From: Amycolatopsis orientalis DSM 40040 = KCTC 9412
Lineage (GTDB): Bacteria > Actinomycetota > Actinomycetes > Mycobacteriales > Pseudonocardiaceae
Reading direction: 5' to 3'
Assembly: GCF_000478275.1 (NCBI RefSeq)
Contig: NZ_ASJB01000042.1
Span: 277,397-341,396, forward strand
Length of the DNA: 64,000 bases
Both the position numbers and the translations under genes were made by a program. Below are positions 47,066 through 55,382 of the stretch, piece after piece (within the stretch, counting starts at the first letter, position 1; every line of letters starts with the position of its first letter). The notes under the pieces are model-generated. The model saw nothing but the letters and a program-made list of their open reading frames with translations. It ran no database searches and was not told the origin of the DNA.

Positions 47066-48001
47066 ATGAGACGCAAGCTCCGCCCGCCGCTCCCGCCCCG
47101 CCACGGGCTCGATCCCGCGAGGCTGAAGATGCCCACCGAGGGGCCGTGGACGACGTTGCGGGAGCATCTCGTCGAGCGGCTCCCCCGGGTCGCGCCCGAG
47201 CGGATCGAGGAGATGCTCCGCGAGGAGCGCATCGTCGGGCTCGACGGGCCGCTGGGCGTCGACGCGCCGTTCGTCCCGGACTCGTTCATCTGGTTCCACC
47301 GCGACCTGCCCGACGAGGTCGAGGTGCCGTTCGAGGTCTCCGTCGTCCATCGCGACGAGCACATCCTGGTCGCCGACAAACCGCATTTCCTCGCGACGAT
47401 CCCGCGTGGACGGCACATCCTGCAGACCGCGCTGGTCCGCCTCCGCCGCGAACTCGGCCTCCCCACGCTCAGCCCCGCGCATCGGCTCGACCGGGTCACG
47501 GCCGGGCTCATCCTGTTCGTGATCACCCCCGAACTCCGCGGCCGTTATCAGACGATGTTCCGGGATCGCCTGGTGCACAAGGAATACGAGGCGATCGCAC
47601 GCTACGATCCGGCCGTCGTGCTGCCGAGGGAGATCAGCAGCCGCATCGTCAAGGAGCGCGGGGTCATCGCCGCGCAGGAGATCGACGGGCCGCCCAACGC
47701 CGAAACCCGCGTCGAACTGATCGAGCACCGCGACGGCCTCGGCCGCTACCACCTGCTCCCCGCGACCGGCCGCACCCATCAGCTCCGGTTGCACATGAGC
47801 GGGCTCGGATTGCCGATTCTCGGCGACGACTTCTATCCGGAGCTGACCGAGACCCCGCTCGACGATTTCACCGAACCCCTGCAGCTGCTGGCGAAGGTCC
47901 TGGAGTTCACCGATCCGGTCACCAAGGAACGCCGCCGCTTCGAAAGCGGGCGGACCCTCGAAGCGTGGACGGACCTCGACGCGTGGCGCCGAGGTCCGTG
48001 A
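47066..48001 (+). CDS. RluA-family pseudouridine synthase
   Basis: 311 residues. The catalytic motif HRLDRVTAGLILFV (Asp is the nucleophile attacking uridine) and the preceding VVHRDEHILVADKPHFLATI define the RluA fold; GRYHLLPATGRTHQLRLHMS, followed by GLGLPILGDDFYPE, completes it. There is no N-terminal S4 domain. It isomerises a uridine in rRNA or tRNA; the exact site cannot be told. A GTG lies directly before the ATG I use. It follows the DUF5313-like gene by 25 bp and may be read with it. Confidence 0.9.
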   Translation: MRRKLRPPLPPRHGLDPARLKMPTEGPWTTLREHLVERLPRVAPERIEEMLREERIVGLDGPLGVDAPFVPDSFIWFHRDLPDEVEVPFEVSVVHRDEHILVADKPHFLATIPRGRHILQTALVRLRRELGLPTLSPAHRLDRVTAGLILFVITPELRGRYQTMFRDRLVHKEYEAIARYDPAVVLPREISSRIVKERGVIAAQEIDGPPNAETRVELIEHRDGLGRYHLLPATGRTHQLRLHMSGLGLPILGDDFYPELTETPLDDFTEPLQLLAKVLEFTDPVTKERRRFESGRTLEAWTDLDAWRRGP

Positions 48002-48008
48002 CACCGCC

Positions 48009-48614
48009 TCATTTCCGCCAGAACCTGATCCCGCTCCAGGTCACCTTGACCGGCCCCGCACCGCTGGCCGTGCGGTAGGCACCGAACTTGTCGTAGTAGC
48101 TGCCGGCGCTGCTGCTCACGGTCTGCTTCAGCGACCCGTTGATGTACACCTTGTGCGTACTGCCGACCTGATGCACGGTGTTGACCCGCACCGAGGTCCC
48201 GACGGTCGCCCCGCTGCCCAGCGTCTCCCCGCCGTGGACGGCGTAGAGCCGCCCGCCGCGTTCGACCGCGAGCATGAAGTACGGCCCGGCTGTCGGCGCG
48301 TCGCGGAAGGTCTGTTTCAGGCTGATCCGGGACCCCGCCATGCTGGTGATCCGGAACGAACCCTCGAACTGTCTGGTCCCGCCGGTGTAGGTCGCGTAGC
48401 GCCGTTCCGCCCGCTGATCCCCGCTCCCGGTGGAGCAGGTCAAGGCGAAGTCGAGCCCGTCGACGGTGCCGCAGCCTCGTTCCTGGACGGTGAACGACGG
48501 GTTCTCCGCCGTCCACGGCCCGGTTCCGACCTGGGCGCTCGCCGGCATCGCCGACGCCACCAGGCCGAGAACGGCCGCCGCGACCACCCCGGTGGTCCGA
48601 AGTCGTCTTCGCAT
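48009..48614 (-). CDS. Secreted jelly-roll protein (polysaccharide lyase-like)
   Basis: 201 residues with a clear signal peptide (MRRRLRTTGVVAAAVLGLVA, then SAMPASA). The mature part is all-beta: RRYATYTGGTRQFEGSFRIT, SLKQTFRDAPTAGPYFMLAV, RVNTVHQVGSTHKVYINGSL and KVTWSGIRFWRK. This layout matches concanavalin-like jelly rolls of polysaccharide lyase families (PL7/PL20 type), such as glucuronan or alginate lyases, with a Cys pair near the N-terminus. Catalytic residues cannot be placed with certainty. The start is ATG 48614; the longer frame upstream has no signal-like sequence. Confidence 0.7.
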   Translation of the reverse strand: MRRRLRTTGVVAAAVLGLVASAMPASAQVGTGPWTAENPSFTVQERGCGTVDGLDFALTCSTGSGDQRAERRYATYTGGTRQFEGSFRITSMAGSRISLKQTFRDAPTAGPYFMLAVERGGRLYAVHGGETLGSGATVGTSVRVNTVHQVGSTHKVYINGSLKQTVSSSAGSYYDKFGAYRTASGAGPVKVTWSGIRFWRK

Positions 48615-48739
48615 CCTGCCTCCTGCGCAGTCAGGGCGGCGGTGGTCCAGACCAGGACCAGGCTGCGACTGTACGAGCACGAACCGTCATCGGACAAGGA
48701 CCGGGCACGCCGGTGTCCCGCTGACCGGACAGCGGTTTC

Positions 48740-49519
48740 TCACGACTCGCGGTAGAACGCGCCGAGTTCCGGAGCCAGCCGCCCGGCCGGTACGTCGTGG
48801 AACTCGCCGTCCAGCTGAACCTGCTTCGCGCCGGGGATCGCTTCGGCGGTCACGACGGCGGCGGTCTTCAGCCAGTCGGTGCTGCCGTTGCTGTTCACGA
48901 CGAGAACGGGAATCGCGATCGACGCCAGCCGCTGCGCGGGCACCTTCGAGTCGCCCATCACGAAGGCGTCGTACACGAGCGTCGGCGCGAACGACCGGAG
49001 TTCGGCCCACATCGGCGTCGCCTTGGCCTCCTCCACCGCCTCCGCGGGTGAGCCGACGGCCGCGGTCATGAACAGCGCGGCGGCGTCGTCCCACCGGTCC
49101 GCCGCGACCAGGTCGCGCATCTCGGCGGCGTACCCCTCGGGGACCTCTTCCGCCTCGCCGCGATACGGCGCCTCGAAGACCGACAGCCGCGCCATCGGCA
49201 CCCCGGACGCGGCGGCCAGCAACGCGAGTGCGCCACCGGAGGAGATGCCGTGCACGATCACCGGTTCACCGATCGAGGCGACCACCGCGGCGAGGTCTTC
49301 GATCTCGCGCTCGACCGCGTACGGCGCGGTGTCCCCGCTGTCGCCCCGGCCCCGGCGGTCGTAGGTCACCACCGAGAACTCGGCCGCCAGTTCGGCGACC
49401 AGCGGTTCGTCACCGTGCCGGTCGTTCGAGGCACCGGCCACGACGACGACCACGGGACCCGTGCCGCGTCGTTCGAGGACGATCGGCGTTCCGTCTTCGG
49501 ACCTGACTGTGTCGATCAT
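48740..49519 (-). CDS. Alpha/beta hydrolase
   Basis: 259 residues: VVVVVAGASNDRHGDEPLVA (oxyanion region), FSVVTYDRRGRGDSGD, the nucleophile elbow VIVHGISSGGALALLAA (Ser in GISSG), an acidic residue in IPVLVVNSNGSTDW and a C-terminal His in LDGEFHDVPAG. No signal peptide. Many actinobacterial paralogs exist and the substrate is unknown. ATG 49519 is chosen because the fold begins there; the frame runs a further 54 bases upstream. It is not obviously in an operon. Confidence 0.88.
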   Translation of the reverse strand: MIDTVRSEDGTPIVLERRGTGPVVVVVAGASNDRHGDEPLVAELAAEFSVVTYDRRGRGDSGDTAPYAVEREIEDLAAVVASIGEPVIVHGISSGGALALLAAASGVPMARLSVFEAPYRGEAEEVPEGYAAEMRDLVAADRWDDAAALFMTAAVGSPAEAVEEAKATPMWAELRSFAPTLVYDAFVMGDSKVPAQRLASIAIPVLVVNSNGSTDWLKTAAVVTAEAIPGAKQVQLDGEFHDVPAGRLAPELGAFYRES

Positions 49520-49569
49520 GCGGACTATCGTGCCAGGCGCCGGAGTTGCCCTTCGTGCACGTCGCTCAC

Positions 49570-49812
49570 TCACTCCCAGCCGGGCTTGGCCGACGGGCCG
49601 ATCCGCGGGCCGGCGGAAATCCGGGCGTCCCGCAGGGCGAGCACATACGCCCGATCCTGGTCGATCCTCGCGCGTACGTCGTCATCTCTGCCGACGGAGC
49701 CGTGCCCGGGGACGACGACCAGCACACCGCTCCCGCCCCGCACCACGACGGTGTTGTTCTGGAGCAACTCGCTCCGGTGGACCAGCACATCGTCCGCGAC
49801 CTGCTTCAGCAT
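49570..49812 (-). pseudogene. Metallo-beta-lactamase-fold gene reduced by internal deletion
   Basis: An 80-residue frame that joins the first 31 residues of an MBL-fold protein (MLKQVADDVLVHRSELLQNN, TVVVRGGSGVLVV) directly to the C-terminal part (VVPGHGSVGRDDDVRARIDQ, DRAYVLALRDARISAGPRIG, ending SAKPGWE). In related proteins about 170-180 residues with the HxHxDH zinc site separate these two parts. The junction falls where VLVVDPG and VVVPGHG would be similar, so a deletion between short repeats is likely. The frame is kept and the ribosome-binding site (GGGAGG) is intact, but the metal site is gone. Probably non-functional. Confidence 0.75.
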
Positions 49813-49851
49813 GGGGTTCCTCCCGCTCGTGGTCCGCCCATCCATACCCGC

Positions 49852-49867
49852 TCGAACACGCGTTCGA
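49852..49867. promoter_or_regulatory. Consensus LexA/SOS box before alkB
   Basis: TCGAACACGCGTTCGA fits the actinobacterial SOS consensus TCGAAC-N4-GTTCGA exactly. It lies 33 bp before the alkB ATG (49901) and 39 bp before the start of the remnant MBL gene on the other strand, so LexA could repress both directions. Confidence 0.8.
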
Positions 49868-49900
49868 CAAATAGTGGGAGCCGGGGTAGGTTCGGTCGCC

Positions 49901-50527
49901 ATGACCCCCGCGCTTCAAGCCTCGCTGTTCGACGAGTGCGCCGCCCTCGGGCTCGGCTCGCTCGGCGCGCTCCGGCGCACCGAGCTGACCAGGGGCGCCT
50001 GGATCGACGTCCTCCCCGGCTGGCTCACCGGCGCGGACGAGCTGTTCACCCGGCTCGCCGAGGATGTGCCGTGGCACGCCGAAAAACGGCAGATGTACGA
50101 CCGCGTCGTCGCCGTGCCCCGGTTGCTGAGTTACTACCGCGAAGGGATGCCGCTCCCCCACCCGATCCTCACCGAAGCACGGGAGGCGCTTTCGGCGCAC
50201 TACGCGGACGAGCTGGGCGAGCCGTTCGTGACCTCCGGTCTGTGCTTCTACCGGGACGGGCGCGACAGTGTCGCCTGGCACGGCGACGACACCGGCCGCT
50301 CCCGCACCGAGGACACCATGGTCGCGATCGTCTCGGTCGGCGCGGCGCGGCAGCTCGCCCTGCGCCCGCGTGGCGGGGGCGAAACGGTCCGGCACGCGCT
50401 CGGCCACGGCGACCTGATCGTCATGGGCGGCAGCTGCCAGCGGACCTGGGAACACGCCATCCCCAAGACGGCCAAACCGGTGGGGCCCAGGATCAGCATC
50501 CAGTTCCGGCCGAGGGGAGTCTCCTGA
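49901..50527 (+). CDS. alkB: AlkB-type 2-oxoglutarate/Fe(II) dioxygenase
   Basis: 208 residues. The dioxygenase core has the iron ligands in SVAWHGDDTG (HxD) and the distal His in TWEHAIPKTAKP, and the 2-oxoglutarate-binding arginines in RISIQFRPRG. The part LLSYYREGMPLPHPILTEAR is typical of actinobacterial AlkB homologs. It demethylates alkylated bases (1-methyladenine, 3-methylcytosine) oxidatively. Start ATG at 49901. A perfect SOS box 33 bp upstream suggests LexA control, whereas E. coli alkB belongs to the Ada response. Confidence 0.93.
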   Translation: MTPALQASLFDECAALGLGSLGALRRTELTRGAWIDVLPGWLTGADELFTRLAEDVPWHAEKRQMYDRVVAVPRLLSYYREGMPLPHPILTEAREALSAHYADELGEPFVTSGLCFYRDGRDSVAWHGDDTGRSRTEDTMVAIVSVGAARQLALRPRGGGETVRHALGHGDLIVMGGSCQRTWEHAIPKTAKPVGPRISIQFRPRGVS

Positions 50528-50530
50528 GAC

Positions 50531-51805
50531 TCAGTCCAGCAGCACGGGGAGCGCGTCGACGCCGTAGACGATCGAGACCTTCCGGAACTCCAGCGCGTCC
50601 TCTTCGATCGCCAGCCGCATCTCCGGGAAGCGGCGCACCAGCGCGGGATAGGCGGCGCGGAGTTCCATCCTGGCCAGTTCGGCGCCGATACAGCGGTGGA
50701 TGCCCCAGCCGAAGGCGAGATGCGACGTCGGCTCCCGGGTCGCATCGAACTTCTCCATGTCGTCACCGAGGACGCCGTCACGGTTCGCGACGCTGAGCGA
50801 GCACAGCACGATGTCGCCCTTCGCGATCCGCACGCCGGCGACCTCCAGGTCCTCCTTGGCGAAGCGCGGGAAGGCCATCTGCACGACGGTCAGGTACCGC
50901 AGCAGTTCCTCGACGAACTTGTGGACGGCGTCGTCGTCCCCGCGGACGGTCTCGAACAGCGCGCGGTCCTTCAGCAGTACGAGCGCGCCGAGCGCGAGCA
51001 TGCTCGCCGTGGTCTCCAGCCCGCCGGTGAGCACGCCGTCGGCGAGACCGGCCAGTTCGCGGTCGTCGATCTCGTCGCCGTGCTCCTTGATGAGCATGCC
51101 GAGCAGGCCGTCGCCCGGATTCTCGCGCTGCTTCTTGACGATGTCGTCCAAATAGGACAGTGACTCGGTGATCGCGCCGAGCGACGCGCCCGCGCCGCCG
51201 AAGAGGTCGAACCGTGCGGTGCTCAAGCGCTGGAAGTCGTCGCGGTCCTCGTACGGGACGCCCAAGAGCTCGCAGATCGTCAGCGACGGGATCGGCAGCG
51301 CGAAGGCCTGCCAGAGATCGACCGGCCCGTCCGCCTTCTCCATCGCGTCGAGCTGGTCGGCGATGATCTCGTCGATCCGCGGGGTGAGCCGCGCCAGCCG
51401 CCGCATGGTGAACTCCGGCGTGAGCAGCCGCCGGAGCCTGGTGTGCACCGGCGGATCGGCGAACCCGAGCCCGCCGGGGTTCTGGTCCTCGGTCACGCCC
51501 GCGTTGCCGACCAGGTTCGTGAAATCGCTGCTGAACTCGGTCACCTTGCCGAGGACGGCCTTGGCCTCGTCATAGCCCGTGACCAGCCAGGCGTTCATGC
51601 CGAACGGCAGATCCAGCTTGCTGATCGGCGCTTCGGCGCGGAGGCGGCCCAGGTCGGCGACCGGGTCCAGGCCGTCGCGTTTGAGCGGCTTCAGCGCGTT
51701 GTCCGGGAGGATCGACATCTTGGACAGGTCGAAGCCGTTCTTCTGCTGACGCGCGAGGTAACGGCGGCCGATCCATGCCAGAACACGCGAGCGAATGCTC
51801 CCCAT
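50531..51805 (-). CDS. Cytochrome P450
   Basis: 424 residues. The heme-binding loop is HLAFGWGIHRCIGAELARME with the axial Cys; the I-helix shows LADGVLTGGLETTASMLALG; the ExxR is in FVEELLRYLTVVQ. It is a class I bacterial monooxygenase needing ferredoxin and reductase, none of which is adjacent. The extended N-terminus up to FDLSKMSILPDNALKPLKRD is hydrophilic with no membrane anchor. ATG at 51805 (MGSIRSRVLAWIG). It converges with alkB, 3 bp between stops. Substrate unknown. Confidence 0.92.
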   Translation of the reverse strand: MGSIRSRVLAWIGRRYLARQQKNGFDLSKMSILPDNALKPLKRDGLDPVADLGRLRAEAPISKLDLPFGMNAWLVTGYDEAKAVLGKVTEFSSDFTNLVGNAGVTEDQNPGGLGFADPPVHTRLRRLLTPEFTMRRLARLTPRIDEIIADQLDAMEKADGPVDLWQAFALPIPSLTICELLGVPYEDRDDFQRLSTARFDLFGGAGASLGAITESLSYLDDIVKKQRENPGDGLLGMLIKEHGDEIDDRELAGLADGVLTGGLETTASMLALGALVLLKDRALFETVRGDDDAVHKFVEELLRYLTVVQMAFPRFAKEDLEVAGVRIAKGDIVLCSLSVANRDGVLGDDMEKFDATREPTSHLAFGWGIHRCIGAELARMELRAAYPALVRRFPEMRLAIEEDALEFRKVSIVYGVDALPVLLD

Positions 51806-51956
51806 GGACCCCACCCTACTCCTGCCGCGTAGCGCCTGACCTGGCACAACAGGCCGCGGTCCCACTCGATTCGTCACGTTCAGGAGGTCGCGCGCGGACC
51901 GCGCGGGGTTCCCGGCCAGTGGGAGACGTCGATCACCGCCCTCCGAGCCCACGGCC

Positions 51957-52000
51957 TCGTGAGTGGCAAGTGTCGTTCTAACGGCACTTACCACTCACGA
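51957..52000. repeat. Intergenic palindrome, GTGAGTGG family, copy 3
   Basis: 44-bp element with 21-base arms (TCGTGAGTGGCAAGTGTCG at the left), centre CT, and two non-complementary positions. It is identical over its whole length to copy 4 at 52135, and both carry the same two mismatches. Unlike copies 1 and 2 it lies in a divergent promoter region, so it cannot simply be a terminator. Confidence 0.78.
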
Positions 52001-52043
52001 CCCGCTGACCATCCAAGTCGCCAAGGAGGTCCGGACCCAGACA

Positions 52044-52112
52044 GCGGCGCTGTCGCGAGGGACCCCTTTGCGACGTTCACCGTCTCAAAGGGGTCCTTCA
52101 GGACAGCGCCGC
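52044..52112. repeat. Long imperfect hairpin between repeat copies 3 and 4
   Basis: Outer arms GCGGCGCTGTC/GACAGCGCCGC (11 bp), then GGACCCCTTTG/CAAAGGGGTCC (11 bp), around a loop with CGACG/CGTC. It lies exactly between two identical 44-bp palindromes in the 430-bp gap upstream of the STAND ATPase. Transcribed, it would form a strong stem. No frame of interest is present in this gap. Confidence 0.65.
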
Positions 52113-52134
52113 GGTAGCCGCTGGGTCGCGGGGG

Positions 52135-52178
52135 TCGTGAGTGGCAAGTGTCGTTCTAACGGCACTTACCACTCACGA
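52135..52178. repeat. Intergenic palindrome, GTGAGTGG family, copy 4
   Basis: Same 44 bases as copy 3 (51957-52000). It ends 57 bp before the ATG of the STAND ATPase gene, so it is probably inside that gene's promoter or 5' untranslated region. Confidence 0.78.
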
Positions 52179-52235
52179 GGCCTGACAGCGGGCGGGCGTC
52201 GTGAGATTGTCGGACCCTACTGGGAGGATTCGGAC

Positions 52236-55200
52236 ATGTCAGCCGTGCTCATCGGACGCGACCATCCCGCGGGGGTACTCCGCGCGGAGATCGCGCGCGC
52301 CACCGAAAGCCACGGCGGGCTGGTCCTGGTCACCGGTGAGGCCGGGATCGGCAAGACCACGCTCGTCACCGGCGCCGCCGAAGAGGCGAAGCGCCTCGGC
52401 GCGCTGGTGCTCAACGGATCCTGCTGGGACTCCGCCAGCGCGCCCGGCTACTGGCCGTGGACGCAGGTGGTCCGCGGGCTGCGGCGCTCGGTCGAGCCGG
52501 GCCGGTGGGCCGCGATGGCGGACAGCGAACTGGACGTCCTGCTCGGCGAAGCCCGCGGCGACGGCGCGCCCGACGGCTTCCGGCTCTACGACGCGGTGAC
52601 GAGCGCGCTGGTGTCCGCTTCCCAGGCCCAGCCGGTCGTGGTGGTGCTCGACGACCTGCACTGGGCCGACACCGCGTCGCTCCGGCTGCTCGAGTTCGCC
52701 GCCCAGCACACCTGGTTCGAACGGCTGCTGCTGATCGGCACGTACCGGGACGTCGAGGTCGAGACGACCGACCACCCGCTCCGTTCGCTGATGCTGCCGC
52801 TGCTCGCGAAGGCCACGTCGGTCACGCTCACCGGTCTCGAACCGGACGAGGTCGGCGCGCTCATGGCCAGGACGGCGGGTGCGGAACCGGACTACGAACT
52901 GGTCGCCGAGGTCCATCGCCGCACCGGCGGCAACCCGTTCTTCGTCGAGCAGACGGCCCGGCTGTGGCACAGCGGCGGCTCCGCGGAGACGATCGCGCCC
53001 GGCGTCGCCGACGCTCTGCAGCGACGGCTTTCCCTGCTCCCCCAACCGGTTCTCGAACTGCTGACCACCGCGTCCGTCCTCGGCCGGGAATTCCACCGCA
53101 GACTGCTCGCGGTGGTGGCGCCGGCACCCGTGCCGCAGGTGGACAGGCTCCTCGAGCAGGCCGTCGCGGCGCGGCTGGTCGTGGTGCGGGGGCAGGGGCG
53201 CTTCGCGTTCGCCCACGACCTCGTCCGCGAGACGTTGTACGCGAGTATGTCCGATTCGGAGCGACAGAAGCTGCACGCCGCCGTCGTCGACGCCGTCCGC
53301 GAGCCGACGGCGTCGACGGACCGGCTCTTCCCCGCCGATCTGGCCCGCCATGCCCTGCTCGCCGGCCGGGAACTCGATCCGGACCGGGCCGTCGACCTGA
53401 TGCTGGCCGCGGCGGCCGACGCCACCGGCCGGATGGCCGTCGAGGAGACGGCCGCGCATTACCGGCGTGCGATGGAGACCGTCCGGGATCGGCGGCGCCG
53501 CGCGGTGATCGCCCTCGAACTGGGCGCGCATCTGACCCGCCATCACGACTCCGAAGAGGGCAGGCAGGTCCTCGACGCGGCCGCGGCCCTCGTCCGCGAA
53601 CTCGACGACGACGATCTGCTCGCCCGGCTCGCGCTGACCCTGATCCGCACCGACCACAAGAGACTGCGCGCCGGCGAGACCGCCGTGCTGCTCGCCGAGG
53701 CGCATCAACGGCTCTGCGGACGCGCGCCAGGGGAAACCCTATCCGCCGACCGGATGACGCAGGAACTGACAGCGCGCATCATGGTGACCGCCCGCGACGA
53801 TCAGGACGACTCGGCGCTGCAGTTCGGTTTGTGGGCCCGGCACGACGCGATCTCGGGCCCCGGCACCGCGGCCGAGCGGCAACGGCTCACCGACGAACTG
53901 ATCGCGCTCGGCCGCCGGACCGCGAACGCGGAACTGGAGCATTTCGCGTCCTCGTTCAAGTGGGTCGCGCTGCTGGAACAGGGCGACCCGCGCTATCTCG
54001 GGCAGTACCAGGACTTCGTCGCCATGGCGGACCTCGGCCGGGTGCCGAGTTCCCATCTCGCCGCCATGATCGACCAGAGCATCATCGCCACGATCCAGGG
54101 CCGGTTCGACGAAGCCGAGGCACACCTCCAGCGCGCGATCTCCGGCGACAGGAACCAGGACCATCCGCATTTCTGCGATCTCACCCGGCTGCAGCGGTGG
54201 TCTCGATGGTGCCTGCAGGGCCGGTTCGACGACCTAGCGGTGCTGCACCGCGAGAGCACCCACGACAGCGGTCATTCCTATGGACGGCTGCTGGAGGCGA
54301 TCACCGCGGCACAGCGGGAGGACGCCGCGGAAGCCGTACGGCTCACCGATCTCGCGGCCGAGGCGAAGCCGTACTCCCGCGACCTGGAGGCGATGTGGCT
54401 GCGCTGCCGGGCGCAGACAGCGGCGGTCTCCCGCGATCCCGAACGCTGCGAGGCGGCCCGCGCACTCCTTTCGCCCCACCACGGGGAATGGCTGGTTTCC
54501 CTGCACGGCTGTGAGATCTCCGGCCCGGTCGATCTCTGGCTCGGCAGGCTCGATCTGGCGCAGGAGCGGTGGAACGACGCCGTGGAGAACCTGACCGGCG
54601 CCGCGCTCTCGGCCGAAAGACTGCGGGCCGCGGCCTGGGCCACCGAGGCCAAGTCCTGGCTGGCGCAGGCACTGCTCGGGCGGAACCTCGAAGATGACGC
54701 GACCACCGCGGCGACCATTCTGTCCGAAGTGGACAGAGAAGCCGCCGCGCTCGGCATGCGCCAGGTCGCGGCCAGGGTGAAGGAGACCCGGGAAGGCGCG
54801 CGGGCCCCGGCGGCGCGTCCTGCCGAGTTCCGCCGCGACGAAGCCGTGTGGACCCTGTGCTTCGACGGCGTCACCACCCGTCTGCCGGACTCGAAAGGCT
54901 TGCGGGATCTGCATTTCCTGCTCGGCAGACCGGGTTCGGAGGTGCCGTCGGTCCGGCTGCTCGCCCCGGAAGGCGGTGAGGTCGTGGTCGCCGCCAAGAG
55001 CGTCGGCGGTGACGCCGTCCTGGACGACGAGGCGAAGGCCCGTTACCGCGCGCGGCTGGCCGAACTCGACGACCTGATCGACACCGCGACAGGACTGGGC
55101 AAGGACGCCAGGGCCGCGGCACTGGACCGGGAGCGGGACGCGCTGCTGGCGGAACTGCGGTCCGCCGCCGGGCTCGGCGGCCGCACCCGGCGCCTCGGCG

Positions 55201-55364
55201 ACGAGGCCGAACGCGCCCGCAAGACGGTGACCGCCCGGATCCGGGACACGCTGCGCAAACTCGACGAACTCCACCCCGCGCTGGCCGCGCATCTGCGCGC
55301 GTCGGTCACCACCGGGTCGTCGTGCCGTTACGCACCACAGGAAAAGGTCCCCTGGCGGCTGTGA
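52236..55364 (+). CDS. Large STAND-type ATPase regulator-like protein
   Basis: 1042 residues. An N-terminal AAA/NACHT-like ATPase has Walker A VTGEAGIGKTTLVTGAAEEA, Walker B VVVVLDDLHWADTASLRLLE and the sensor region LLIGTYRDVEVETTDHPLRS. Residues 400-870 are helical (TPR-like), as in MalT/AfsR-type proteins. The C-terminus is not LuxR or BTAD: it has VWTLCFDGVTTRLPDSKGLR, HFLLGRPGSEVPSVRLL, then a helical AARDRERDALL-like stretch and a basic end (ERARKTVTARIRDTLRKLDE), perhaps a winged helix. ATG 52236 follows GGGAGG. The convergent DrrAB-type exporter lies just behind. It probably senses a ligand and controls transcription or protein assembly. Confidence 0.82.
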   Translation: MSAVLIGRDHPAGVLRAEIARATESHGGLVLVTGEAGIGKTTLVTGAAEEAKRLGALVLNGSCWDSASAPGYWPWTQVVRGLRRSVEPGRWAAMADSELDVLLGEARGDGAPDGFRLYDAVTSALVSASQAQPVVVVLDDLHWADTASLRLLEFAAQHTWFERLLLIGTYRDVEVETTDHPLRSLMLPLLAKATSVTLTGLEPDEVGALMARTAGAEPDYELVAEVHRRTGGNPFFVEQTARLWHSGGSAETIAPGVADALQRRLSLLPQPVLELLTTASVLGREFHRRLLAVVAPAPVPQVDRLLEQAVAARLVVVRGQGRFAFAHDLVRETLYASMSDSERQKLHAAVVDAVREPTASTDRLFPADLARHALLAGRELDPDRAVDLMLAAAADATGRMAVEETAAHYRRAMETVRDRRRRAVIALELGAHLTRHHDSEEGRQVLDAAAALVRELDDDDLLARLALTLIRTDHKRLRAGETAVLLAEAHQRLCGRAPGETLSADRMTQELTARIMVTARDDQDDSALQFGLWARHDAISGPGTAAERQRLTDELIALGRRTANAELEHFASSFKWVALLEQGDPRYLGQYQDFVAMADLGRVPSSHLAAMIDQSIIATIQGRFDEAEAHLQRAISGDRNQDHPHFCDLTRLQRWSRWCLQGRFDDLAVLHRESTHDSGHSYGRLLEAITAAQREDAAEAVRLTDLAAEAKPYSRDLEAMWLRCRAQTAAVSRDPERCEAARALLSPHHGEWLVSLHGCEISGPVDLWLGRLDLAQERWNDAVENLTGAALSAERLRAAAWATEAKSWLAQALLGRNLEDDATTAATILSEVDREAAALGMRQVAARVKETREGARAPAARPAEFRRDEAVWTLCFDGVTTRLPDSKGLRDLHFLLGRPGSEVPSVRLLAPEGGEVVVAAKSVGGDAVLDDEAKARYRARLAELDDLIDTATGLGKDARAAALDRERDALLAELRSAAGLGGRTRRLGDEAERARKTVTARIRDTLRKLDELHPALAAHLRASVTTGSSCRYAPQEKVPWRL

Positions 55365-55382
55365 GCCGCCAGGGAACCCCGG

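Noticed and set aside
43743..51805. A biosynthetic gene cluster (thioesterase, LLM enzyme, P450, exporters)
   Set aside because: The genes are scattered over 8 kb on both strands among housekeeping genes and there is no synthase or scaffold enzyme.
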